DNA of 64,000 nt. It comes from Histoplasma ohiense (taxonomy: Eukaryota > Ascomycota > Eurotiomycetes > Onygenales > Ajellomycetaceae). The stretch is taken from assembly GCA_017607445.1 (NCBI GenBank), contig JAEVHH010000003.1, forward strand, positions 2,790,001-2,854,000, given 5' to 3'. The notes beneath the pieces were generated by a model. That model was given only the letters and a program-made list of their open reading frames with translations, did not search any database and was not told the origin of the DNA. Of the stretch, positions 12,496 to 23,040 are shown piece by piece; positions within the stretch are counted from its first letter, which is position 1; every line of letters begins with the position of its first letter. Position numbers and translations under genes: made by a program.

Positions 12496-12801
12496 TTTTC
12501 CTTTTATTGTATATGAGTAGTTTCCAGGGGTGTTGATTTGAGTGTTTCATTGGTGTATGTCTTTTTCTTTGTGCTTGAATTTTCCTGTGTTTTTAGAAGT
12601 CAGGCAAAGCCTCTGTGGTGGTCATTAGAGCTGCATGTGAATAGATTGTTTTTCTGACTTTCTTTTTTCCCTTTCTCTTCTAATTGTTAATCTTACACAA
12701 CCTTTTATCAGTTCTACACTTGACAACTAGATATGACAGATCTCATATTTTTCAATGAGAGTCTTCTGTCTTCATGTATTATACTGCCCCCCTTCACAAG
12801 C
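12496..12801. other. Spacer between G3m pol stop and antisense gene stop
   Basis: This 306-bp stretch separates two converging frames. No ORF is evident. It holds pyrimidine-rich runs on the plus strand, and its right end (tactgcccccctt) is a purine tract on the minus strand, like an internal polypurine tract. G3p 31640-31930 is its counterpart. Confidence 0.5.
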
Positions 12802-13826
12802 TCAGACAACTACAGTGAATGACTCATTGAAACTAATCTCACTCAATCTCTGAGTGTTCTCAGATGCTGAAATAGCTTGATTCAATGCATTCACTGACAT
12901 TTCTGACAGTTCATTCTCTGAAATCTCTGTGATTGAGCTAGTATAGACAGTTGAATCCTCTTCTGAATTCCTTTGTTTCTTGCAATTCAATTCATGTGCT
13001 GATCAGCTGTTTTGAGTTTGTCTCTGACTGTATTGCACTCACTGTCTACATTGCAATATTGTATGATCAGCAACAGTCTTATCACTTATCAGAGCATGCT
13101 GTATACTCATCTTTTCCATTTTCTCTCATTCTTTTTTGATTATTGTTGAGAGGTCTGAGTAAGTGATATTATCTGATTCATAAGTATCAATGATTTCTCT
13201 AACTTTTCTGAGCTTTTCTATTGTAAGCTCTCTTTTCTTCAATGCTGATGATAGTGCTGCAGATGATCACAGTCTATTGAAATTCTTCATCTTCATCTCT
13301 ACAAGACAAGAGTTATTTATAAGATTGTGTAGAACTCATCTCTCTGATTCTTTCAAAGTGTACATTTCAAGAGAGTGTGATTTGAGGATTTTGTACAGCT
13401 CAAACCACCTTGATTGAAACTTCTCAGATTCTTCATTTCATATGAGAATTTAAGTGCCCACAGTGAGACTCATTTCTTTCACTAGTGAGTCTCATATTCT
13501 TTTCAATTGTATGGTGTGATTGAGCAGTAATTCATTTGCTTTTGCTCAGATGTGGTTAACTTCTCTCATTCTTGATTTCATATCTGCAATCACTATCTCC
13601 TCCTCTATCTGCTTCTGTGTATCCCTTGAAATACATGGATGCATTTCATAGAGCAGGTAGAATGGTGAGTGCTTTGAGACTGCATGCTGATGAACTCATA
13701 TTGCAAATAATGTCTGTCTCAGATATTCATCTTATAATTTCATGGACTTCTTCATTAGATATTTCATCAGCATGCTGTCTAGTATTTCATTTAAGTGTTT
13801 GACTTTTTCATTTGTATGAGGGTGAT

Positions 13827-15151
13827 TAGGCTGGCCGATGGGACCATGAATTTCATGTTTGATTTGGTTTGGTTTGGTCCCAGTCCATTTCTTGGCGTGA
13901 TTTTCAGTGGGACCAGGATCAGAATGGGAGTGTAAAGTGACTAGAATTATTAGAATATGAGTGAAATGGGACTAATAAATCTTGATATTTCATGTAAAGT
14001 GACTGACTATCAAAAATAAGAACATGATCTGGGACTGACTATGATTTTGACTGAGGTTTGGTCCTGTTCTGATGATTATATAATACATATCTTAGATATC
14101 AATCTGATGATATGATTGGTGGAGATATCACCCCTATCTAGTGCTGTCAATCAATCTATTGCTGCTAAGCTATCCCTCGCTGCTAAGCTATCCCTCGCTG
14201 CTAAGCTATCCCTCGCTGCTAAGCTATCGCCGCTGCCAACCTATCTATTGCTGCAAGCTATCCCTCGCTGCTAAGCTATCGCCGCTGCCAACCTATCTAT
14301 TGCTGCAAGCTATCCCTCGCTGCTAAGCTATCGCTGCCAACCTATCTATCGCTGCCAACCTATCTATCGCTGTCAATTTATCTACCACTGCCAATCTATC
14401 TATTGCTGCTAATCTATCGCTGCTGTCAATCTATCCCTCGCTGCTAAGCTATCCCTCGCTGCTAAGCTATCGCCGCTGCCAATCTATCCCTCACTGCTAA
14501 GCTATCCCTCGCTGCTAAGCTATCACTGCCAATCTATCGCTGCTAATCTATCGCTGCCAACCTATCTACCGCGGCGAATCTATCTATCACTGCTAATCTA
14601 TTGCTGCTAATCTATCACTGCTAATCTATCGCTGCTAATCTATCGCTGCTAATCTATCGCTGCTAATCTATCGCTGCTAATCTATCGCTGCTAATCTATC
14701 GCTGCCAACCTATCTACCGCGGCGAATCTATCTATTGCTGCCAACCAACCTACCACTGCCAACCTATCTATCGCTGCCAATCTATCGCTGCCAACCTATC
14801 TACTGCAGTGAATCTATCTATCACTATCATTACTAGTTCAAAATAGAACTAGAGCATAAATACACTAAACTTCTTTTGATAGGTAATGATTTTTGGTAAC
14901 ACTCATAGCATTATATCATCTATATAGGGTAAATCATGGTCCCATTTGGTCCCATTTTAACAAAATGGGATCAAATGGGACCAGAATCAGTAATTTATAA
15001 GAAGAACATGACCTGAGACTAGATTTATAATATAAACAGTGTAAAGTGACTAATTTAATAAACACTATATGGGACCAGGACTAAGAAATTTGATAATGGG
15101 ACTGGAGAAATATTTAGTCCCAGTCCCATGCATGGTCACACGGCCAGTCTA
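13827..15151. mobile_element. Non-autonomous hAT-like element (MITE) with internal tandem repeats
   Basis: The terminal inverted repeats match: taggctggccga at the left, and tagactggccgt when the right end is read inwards, followed on both sides by gaccatg. The flanks are a perfect 8-bp duplication agggtgat (13819-13826, 15152-15159), the size typical of hAT elements. G3p near 30610 shows the empty site. No transposase is present. The inner flanks share direct and inverted gggacca/tggtccc motifs and could fold back. The centre is a CpG-containing tandem array (14150-14825). A decayed relative ends at 63948. Confidence 0.88.
14150..14825. repeat. Tandem repeat array inside the hAT MITE
   Basis: An array of related short units. 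Blocks of an 18-bp unit (gctgctaagctatccctc) alternate with a 14-bp unit (atcgctgctaatct) and variants with gctgccaacctatct. Unlike the surroundings, it keeps many CpG sites. Open frames across it are artefacts of the repeat. Confidence 0.9.
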
Positions 15152-17712
15152 AGGGTGATAGAGTGTCATTGTGTGATGCTTCATTTGCAACTGTTTGACA
15201 AAGTGTCTCATGACTTCTTCTACAAGGTTTGCACTGTTATCTGTCAATATCTCACAGAGTATATCATAATTGATGTAGATATCATTGTGTAGAAATTTAG
15301 CAATGATCTTCTTCATTGCCTCTGACACTGCTCATGCAATTGGCCACTCTGTGGTGTAATTGATTGCTGTTATTATTCAGTGGTTTTCATTTGATGTTTG
15401 TGGCAATATCTCTATGAGATCTATTCTTCAACATTCAAACAGTTTAATTGTATCTTCTATCTGATGTTGTATCCTCTCATACTTCAATTTTTGTCTTGCA
15501 CTCTTTGAGACTTGGCAGTTCAGGCACTTCTGTGTGTATGTCTGAATATCTTCTTTCATACTTGATCAGTATACTTGATCTTTCAGAACACTCATAAGTT
15601 CTGAGCTCTCTAAGTGGCTGAACTTCTTGTGCATACAACTTATCAGATTTCATTGAAACTGGGGCTCAAGATACAGTGTCTCTGTGTAATCAAGATCACA
15701 GTAAAGCACAACATTCTTCTCTAACTTTGCAAGCTTGAATTTTGAAAGCATCTCTTCTATTACCTTTGTCAGATGTTTATCAGCTGATACACTCTCATTC
15801 TTCAAGCAGATGATCATGACTTTCAATCACTCTGCTTCATCATAATTTCTCAGTGCTGTTAGTGTGAATTCTCTCTGTGCTGTATTCACTGAATCTTTTT
15901 CCATGAAGTCAGATCTATGACTTATGGCATCTGATATGATAGTATTCATCTTCTTTCTGTATTTGATTTGAAGATCATACATCTGAAACTCTGATATTCA
16001 TTATGCTAGCTGCTTGGAGAATTTGATTGTTGTTTGCAAATAAATGAGGCTTTTGTGATTGATGATCACTGTTGTTGTATGCCTGTTGTTGATATATCAA
16101 TCCCACAGATCTAGTGTGTGTTTGATCACTAGAAGTTTCTTCTCATACACAGAATAGTTAAGCTCTACATCTGACAGCTTTTGACCATTATATGCTACTG
16201 AGTGTAATTTATCATTCTTCTCCACTTGCAAGAGGGAGCATTCAATGACTCATTCTGATGTATTGATTTCAATTGTGAAGAGCTTTGTACAATCTGGTTG
16301 AACAAGCACTGAAGATGTTGTCATACATTTTCTAAGCTCAAGAAAGATCTCTTTGCAGAAGATGTTTCAGATAATCAAACAAAATTTCTTTTTGCAAAGC
16401 TCAGCATCTGTCTCTTTAAGAAGATCTGACAACAGAGCAGCAATTTATATGAAATCCTTTACAAATCTTCTGTAATAGAATGTCAGTTCTAAAAATTGAT
16501 GTATATGGTGTATATTTTCAGACCTTGACCATTTTGTGATAACTTCTAGTTTTTCAGAGATTGGGTGTATGCAGCCCTCTTTCACAAGATGTTCAATGAA
16601 CTTCAACTTCTTTGTATCAAACACATATTTTGATGATTTGACATAGAGTTTATGCTCTGTCAGAGTTGTGAGCATCTGGTTCACATGTTGTAGATGCTCT
16701 TCATATAAGTTCAAAAAGATTAAGATATTGTCAAAATATACAAGACACAATCAGCTGTTTTGTTTTGTAAAAATTGTATTCATTATTGTCTGAAAGATTG
16801 CAGAGGCATTTGTAAGCTTCATAGACATCACAAAAAATTCAAACTTTTCTCATTGTGTGTTAAACACTGTTTTGAACACTGATAGTTTGTCTACATGAAT
16901 CTGCCAGTATTCTGTGAGTAGGTCAATCTTTGTCAAGTATCAGACATTTCCTACCATATCTAATTGTTGTTGGATTTGCAGTAGTGGATATCCATTCTTT
17001 ACAGTGAGCTTATTGAGCACTCAATAGTCAATGCACATACACCATTCTCCATTTGACTTCTTAGCAAATAGAACTGGGAAGCTCCACACACTGAAGAATG
17101 ATTGTATGAGACTTCTCTTCAACAACTCCTCTATCTGCCACTGTAATTCCTCAAGATGTATTTGTGATAGAGAGTATGCATTGCAATTTATTGATTTCAC
17201 ATCCCTCATATCAATCTCATGGATGAATTCTCTTTCAGATGGCAGAGAAGACAGAAGATTCATTTGAAAAATCTCTTTATACTTTTCAAACAGTGTTTTC
17301 ATACATGTTTTATTTTTCAAATCTTTCATGAGTGACAGTTCTTTTGTCTCAGATTCTCTTATAATGTATAGAATACTCTGAGTCAAAGATTTATGCAGTG
17401 CTTACTTTGTTTGATGTTGAATGATGAGGTTCAAGCCTTTCATTTCTGATGTGTGGAATCTGTGCCTCATATTCATGAGTAAGATTGTATGAATTTGATT
17501 CTTACAATCTGTCAACTGTATGTGATATGTATGTCAATGAATTCAGAAATCATACTTCTGAAATCAATCAAGTCTCAAAATCAGATCATATTCTACATTC
17601 AGAAGCATATATGCTCAGATGCAGCAAGATCATCTTTTGAAATACAAGAACATCTTTACTCTCATGAATGAAATAAAATAATGATTGTTCAGAAGCTTTA
17701 CTTATTTAGATT

Positions 17713-17895
17713 AATTGGTTCAATCAGTACAATCGGCTCGATCGGTTCAATCGGTACAAACGGTACAATCGGTTCAACCGGTTCAATCGGTACAATCGGT
17801 TCAATCGGTTCAATCGGTACAAACGGTACAATTGGTACAATTGGTACAATTGGTTCAATTGGTTCAATCAGTTCAACTGGTGCAAATGGTTAAAC
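17713..17895 (+). repeat. 9-bp minisatellite of LINE 3' UTR
   Basis: About twenty copies of ggttcaatc/ggtacaatc in alternation. It can be read as open frames of short peptide repeats (VQS or IGS) in several frames, which argues against a coding role. Many units keep the CpG of atcggt. Confidence 0.92.
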
Positions 17896-18561
17896 CAGCA
17901 TGATGAGCTCATCTGTTTCAACTAGCTGTGGTGTAATCAGTACAGTCTGTATGCTGACTCAGTCAACATGCTCTCAGCTGCAGGTATGCATTTTTCTTCT
18001 CTCTTCTCACTGCTCTCTCTATCTCTCTTCACTTCTTTCCTCTCACAATCTTCTTCAGTGCTCTCTCCTCTCTCTCTCCTCAGATTTGTGCTGAATTATG
18101 TGACTACAAGATGCCACAGAGGGCACAGTCTTTTCTTCACTCTTCTCTTTATTTTTCTTTTCAGAATACTCACTTTTTCTCTTTTCTTTTGTCTATTTCA
18201 TCTGTCTTTTCTCTGCTGTTAGAAGCACAGACAGTTCTTGAATCAATTGAGAGAGTTATTTCTCTTCATTTGCTGTAAAGCCTTCCAGACACAGCAGCAG
18301 CAGTTTCTCTTGAGAATCACACTATAGCTCCATCATGAATGGTCATACATTGAGTCAGAAGTGAATGTGCAGCTCAGTAAAATCCTTTTCAATGAGCTGA
18401 GTCTTCTCAAGAGTTGTCATCTGAATTCTGTTTTCTTTCTCTCTGTGTACATAGAAATCTCTCCAGTGTAGCACATTCTCATACCCTTTGGGAGGCTTCT
18501 GAAACACAGGCGCTGCCCGTGTTTTCTCTGGAATGTTAAACCAATACAAACAAACAAACAA
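17713..18561 (+). mobile_element. 5'-truncated LINE 3' end
   Basis: This 849-bp piece matches the 3' untranslated end of LINE gamma (about 60770-61644): the 9-bp minisatellite, an intron-like pyrimidine-rich tract, a conserved block and an (aaac)n tail. It is flanked by a 13-bp duplication acttatttagatt (17700-17712, 18562-18574), and the G3p empty site is at about 21300-21320. This is the expected product of target-primed reverse transcription that stopped early. Confidence 0.88.
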
Positions 18562-18574
18562 ACTTATTTAGATT

Positions 18575-20799
18575 TCTTCATTCATTGTATATCAGACAAT
18601 TGTTTTAGCATATGATCATTAATGTACTTCATCAAAACATCTGTGTTCAATAACATCTTCACTGTCACTTCTCTTTTTCATCTCAGATATTCTCTATACA
18701 TCAGTGTATTCAGTTCTATAATGTTCAGATGTTCATTTGCTTTCTCTTCTGCATTCATCTCTTCATCTCTCTTCTGTTTAGTTTTTGTAGAATTCAGAGA
18801 ATCATCTAACACAGACAACTCATCTACTTCAGAGATCTTTAGTAGTTGATCAGCAAGCATCTCTGATTTTACTGATTTCTCTAGTTTTTTGACTTCTTCT
18901 CTTGAAGATGATTACAGCAATCTCTTGCATTATGATTCTGTCAGTCACAGTGAAAGCATGCTCTGTGTTCATGACATCAGACTATTCACTCTGGCAAATT
19001 CTTCTTGGAGGGGTTCAGAGCTTTTGTGATAGCATTGAGATTGATATTCATTGCATTCAGATGTTTTGATGATGAAGCAGTGAATGTAGATGTGAATCTT
19101 CTTGCATTCATCTACATTCTCACTGCTTGCTTTCACAGCTTGCTTGCTTATTCTCTTGAGAGTAGTGTTTTGTATGTTTCCTTCACTGTCTGTGGCTGTA
19201 GGTTAAGACACTTTCACTCAGTGTATAGATCAGTATCTAAGCTGTGTATGAAGATTTATAGACAGAAAGATGTTGAAAGCTCTTGATTTATTGCAAGATA
19301 ATGCAAGCTGAAATGAATATAGTATAATGCAAGATCTTCTTCTTTATTGCATTCTACAAAGTATTCATATCATTTGTCTTTGATGTCTAGTTTCTTGAAG
19401 TTATGCAGAATTCATCTTGTGAAATCATCTCATTTTTATGATAATTCATACTTGTCAGACACTTCTGCATTCAACTTCTCAGCTGTCATTCAAAGAGATC
19501 TAGCTTTTCTCTTGAGAATAGATGCTGTGTACAAGATCTGCTGTAATTCAGTGGATTGCTGTTCTATAAGCTCATACTTCATGTGATAGTGTGAACACAT
19601 CTGATTCAATCAGTTGAGAGTGGTGTTGTTCTTACACTCATCATCAAAGTATGATGGATTAGATAGATTGTCTGGCTTGATATATTCTGTGATGATTGAT
19701 GTATTCTCAGAGATGTGAGGTGTAGTGACAGTGTGAAGAGTAACAGTAGAAGATAGTTTATAGCGTAGCGGAGATAATAGTAATATATTGTAGAGTAATA
19801 TAGTATAATAGCATAACGTAGCGTAGCTAATCGCTAAGGAAGAAAAGAAAGAGAAAGAAGATGTGTGAAATACATACATCGATATATATATACATATAGA
19901 AATAGTGGTAGCGAGAGTATAATGGAAAGAGGTAAGAATAAGCGAAGATAATAAGGAAATAATAAATGAGTGCATTACAAGAGAACACCATTTGTGCTGT
20001 GTACACTGAGTCAGAGTCATTAGATGAAGTGTTGATGTTCAGAGAGTTGATTAAACTACACAGTGAAATCTCAAGTATTGCTGAATATTCAGTCTCAAGA
20101 CATACACACTTCAGTTCTCAGTGTAGATCAGTCATCTGAGTATTTCATTTGTTTCTAATATTTGTGAGACTATCTACAAAGCTCACAGCATCTGCTGTTC
20201 ATTGCTGAGCAGCTTTCACACACTGATATTTCTTCTGCATCTTGAGCTCTGTTTGATAAAGATTACACATTGTCAATATCTCCTTCAATAAGGTGTTGTG
20301 GATGAGAAGTTTGTTATTCTCAGATGTGAGAGCTGCTGCTCTATATACTGCTTCTTGTAGATCTTCAGAAATCAGTTGCATTTCATTCAGTTCAGATACA
20401 AGAGATGAGTGTTGATTGAAGATGTTCATAATGATTATTGTCAGTTATACACTTTTCTCTATATCTTAAGAATATCATTTGTAGTTGATTTCTTGTTGAT
20501 ATTTTCTTGATCATACAACTGACTGATTTCTTCTTAAGCTTGTGAGTAGAGTGATTCTTTGAATTGTTGTCCATCTCTACACTGTCTTTCTACATCCTTG
20601 ACTCATCTCACATATGATGGTGAGTTGTCTGCTACCAATTTTGCAATTGAAAGTATTTCAACTTCACCACTCATTTGTATGATTGAGCTCTAGAGTGTAG
20701 AGATGATCACGCTGGCATGATAACTACAACTTGTGTCATAAATGGAATTATCACACCCTCAGAAGCATATGCTCTCTTCAGTTTAGATATGCTATCAGA
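18575..20799 (-). pseudogene. G3m gag, broken and carrying a solo LTR
   Basis: Minus-strand Gag of G3m. It starts after the 5' LTR; the basic N-terminus (MDNNSKNHSTHKLKKK) is at 20574. The frame is interrupted at 19714-19979 by a solo G2 LTR. The zinc knuckle at about 18905-18960 reads CFHC...QNHNARDC (C-x2-C-x4-H-x4-C), followed by KKSKK and a charged helical stretch (18678-18860, MLADQLLKISEVDELS). G3p gag is collinear in two pieces (8910-10516, 20946-21250). Confidence 0.8.
19714..19979 (-). repeat. Solo LTR of the G2 family, 266 bp
   Basis: Matches the G2p LTRs (22020-22286, 28506-28772) in reverse orientation, with TG...CA ends. The 5-bp duplication agaga is perfect (19709-19713, 19980-19984), and the empty site is seen in G3p at about 9725. 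No internal sequence is left, so the body was probably lost by LTR-LTR recombination. It keeps several CpG sites. Confidence 0.92.
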
Positions 20800-20945
20800 T
20801 GTAGTTCAAAGGTTGCTTAAGCTGTTCAAAGCTTCTAAGCTTTGCAGCTCTTCTTATACAAAATAACTAGTGCAGTAGCATATGCCATCCTTAATAATAG
20901 AGGGTGGCGTACACCACGGAAGAATAATAAGCCGAAATTACCACA
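20800..20945 (-). repeat. G3m 5' LTR, 146 bp
   Basis: Reads tgtagttcaaaggttgc to gaaattaccaca on the plus strand. It retains CpG sites in ggcgtacaccacgg and ccgaaa that are mutated in the 3' LTR. Confidence 0.92.
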
Positions 20946-22019
20946 AGGGATTGCTGTAATCACCTTCAAGAGAAGGAGTCAAAAAACTAGAGAGATCAGC
21001 AAAATCAGAGATGCTTACTGATCAACTACTAAAAATCTCTGAAGTAGATGAGTTGTCTGTGTTAGATGACTCTCTGAATTCTATAAGAGCTAAACAGAAG
21101 AGAGATGAAGAGATGAGTGCAGAAGAGAAAATGAATGAACATCTGAATATTATAGAACTGAATACACTGATGTATAGAGAATATCTGAGATGAAAAAGAG
21201 AAGTGACAGCAAAGATGTTATTGAATACAGACACTTTGACAAAGTACATTGATGATCATATACTAAAACAATTGTCTGATGTATAATGAGTGAAGAAATC
21301 TAAATGAGTAAAGTTTCTGAACAATCATTATTTTATTTCATCTGTAAGGGTAAAGATGCTCTTACATTTCAAGAAATGATCTTGCTGCATCTGAGTGTGT
21401 GTGCTTCTGAATGTAGAATACAATCTGATCTTGGGGCTTGATTGATTTCAGAAGTATGATCCCTGAATCCATTGATGTACATATCACATACAGTTGACAG
21501 ATTATAAGAACTAAATTCATATAATCTTACTCATAGATATGAGGCACAGATTTCATGTGCCAGGAATGAAAAGCTTGAACCTCATCACTCAACATCAAGC
21601 AAAGTGAGTGCTGTGTAAATCTTCAATTCAGAGTATTCTATACATCATAAAAGAATCTGAGACAAAAGAACTGCTGTCTGTAAAAGATTTGAAAAATGAA
21701 ATACATATGAAGACACTGTTTGAAAAGTATAAGAAGATCTTCTGAATGAATCTTCTGTCTTCTCTGCCATCTGAAAGAGAATTCATCCATGAGATTGATA
21801 TGAAGAATATGAAATCAATAAATCACAATGTATATCCTCTATCACAAACACATCTTGAGGAATTACAGTGGCAGATAGAGGAGTTGCTGAAGAGGGGTCT
21901 TATACAACCATCCTCCAGCACATGAGGCTTCCCAGTTCTATTTGCTAAGAAGTCAAATGGAGAATGATGTATGTGCATCAACTATCAGATGCTCAATAAG
22001 CTCACTGTAAAGAATGAAT
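20946..22019 (+). pseudogene. G3p gag C-terminus, protease region and RT start, broken
   Basis: Continues the G3p frame after the G3m insertion: the end of the zinc knuckle, then the charged helix MLTDQLLKISEVDELS (21011-21193), the protease/linker region and the start of reverse transcriptase (finger region near 21930-22000, matching FAKKSNGEW of G3m). It is cut at 22019 by G2p; the duplicated target is tgaat. Breaks are numerous and mostly TGA. Confidence 0.8.
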
Positions 22020-22286
22020 TGTAATGCACTCACTCATTTATTATTTCCTTATTATCTTCACTTATTCTTACCTCTTTCCATTATACTCTTGCTACCGCTA
22101 TTTCTATATGTATATATATATTGATGTATGTATTTCGCACATCTTCTTTCTCTTTCTTTTCTTCTTTAGCAATTAGCTACACTACATTACACTACTATAC
22201 TACACTTTACAATATATTACTATTATCTCCGCTACGCTATAAACTATCTTCTACTGTTACTCTTCACACCGTCACTACACCTCACA
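22020..22286 (+). repeat. G2p 5' LTR, 267 bp
   Basis: tgtaatgcactcactc to cacctcaca. The first internal bases (gtttctaatcac) do not look like a tRNA primer-binding site, and gag-like codons follow at once. Confidence 0.93.
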
Positions 22287-23040
22287 GTTTCTAATCACTG
22301 CTATCGCTTTCCATGCCAGTGATCTTGATTACTACAACGAACACGACCATCGAAAGATCATCGAAGCCGTTACTCATTTCAATGTCGAGATGCAACAATG
22401 TTGATATCAACATACACATAATATGCAGACTTTGCCACCATGGGAAGAATTTGTTAGTTGAATGCAATGTCAAGTCATCAATCCAGATAGAAGTTTCTGA
22501 GATGTCAATAGACAGTACTGAAAAACAGAGCAATAAGAAGATCAGACAGTTCAACAATTTACTTCACATTTACAATCAATTGAAGAACATCTGCAGCATT
22601 CTTATAGTGAATATCATTGAAAATCACACCTCTATATGAAAGTTCTACCTTCCATTCACTGAGAATTCAACAAATATGCAATCAAATTGGAAGAGTTAAG
22701 CTATGATGCCACTCTACATAAACTTGCAATGACAGAATCAAATCTGTCAGAGAGACAGAAGAAGCTTAAAGAAAAGTCAAATTTCAAAAATCTTATTCAA
22801 AGCTTTAACAACAGAAATAATGCTGATAATAGATCATAAAACAAATACAGATGAAATGACACTACAAAGTTCAATAACTTCATCTGATCAAAATATTGCT
22901 GTTATTACAAGCAATCAGAACATACTATCAATTCATGTTTCAAACAACTCAAAGACAAATTCAAAAACATCAAGTTCAACTTGAAATCCAATATGAAAGA
23001 TATGAAGAACTCAAAGAACTCAAAAAATACTTAAGACACA
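22287..23040 (+). pseudogene. G2p gag, N-terminus missing, broken
   Basis: Gag codons start right at the LTR edge (ITAIAFHASDLDYY), where G2m has an upstream ATG and about 25 further residues. The middle reads TLPPWEEFVS. A zinc knuckle near 22890-22940 reads YCCYYKQSEHTINSC, i.e. C-x2-C-x4-H-x4-C with the second Cys changed to Tyr. Breaks are TGA/TAA. The open stretch 22313-22639 is in a shifted frame and probably a shadow. Confidence 0.72.

Larger units (their letters stand above)
12800..17690 (-). pseudogene. G3m pol: protease, RT, RNase H, integrase and acidic tail, broken
   Basis: The minus-strand pol of G3m. From right to left: a linker into RT (17021-17386, with FPVLFAKKSNGEWCMCIDY), RT with a YFDN catalytic box (about 16730) and the thumb (16445-16750), RNase H, then integrase. 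An acidic/Ser tail ends at 12802 (SFNESFTVVV). The integrase is split by the hAT MITE at 13827-15151. G3p (21600-31632) is collinear. Nearly all breaks are TGA. The second Asp of the RT box is Asn here and in G3p. The antisense gene ends at 12495, about 300 bp beyond the pol stop. Confidence 0.83.
10517..20945 (-). mobile_element. Gypsy element G3m (complete, nested in sibling G3p)
   Basis: A minus-strand copy of the G3 family, with 146-bp LTRs at 10517-10662 (3') and 20800-20945 (5'). It sits in the zinc-knuckle codons of G3p gag, and the flanks aaag/aggg are a 4-bp duplication with one change each. G3m's own gag gives the unbroken target. Removing the hAT MITE, the LINE end and the solo LTR leaves about 8.0 kb. 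Confidence 0.9.

Noticed and set aside
14141..14825. Possible CRISPR-like array
   Set aside because: Units are short, contiguous tandem repeats without unique spacers, inside a hAT-type MITE of a eukaryotic genome.
17681..17903. Open frames encoding IGS or VQS peptide repeats
   Set aside because: They arise from a 9-bp minisatellite that is open in several frames; other copies of the LINE tail do not preserve them.
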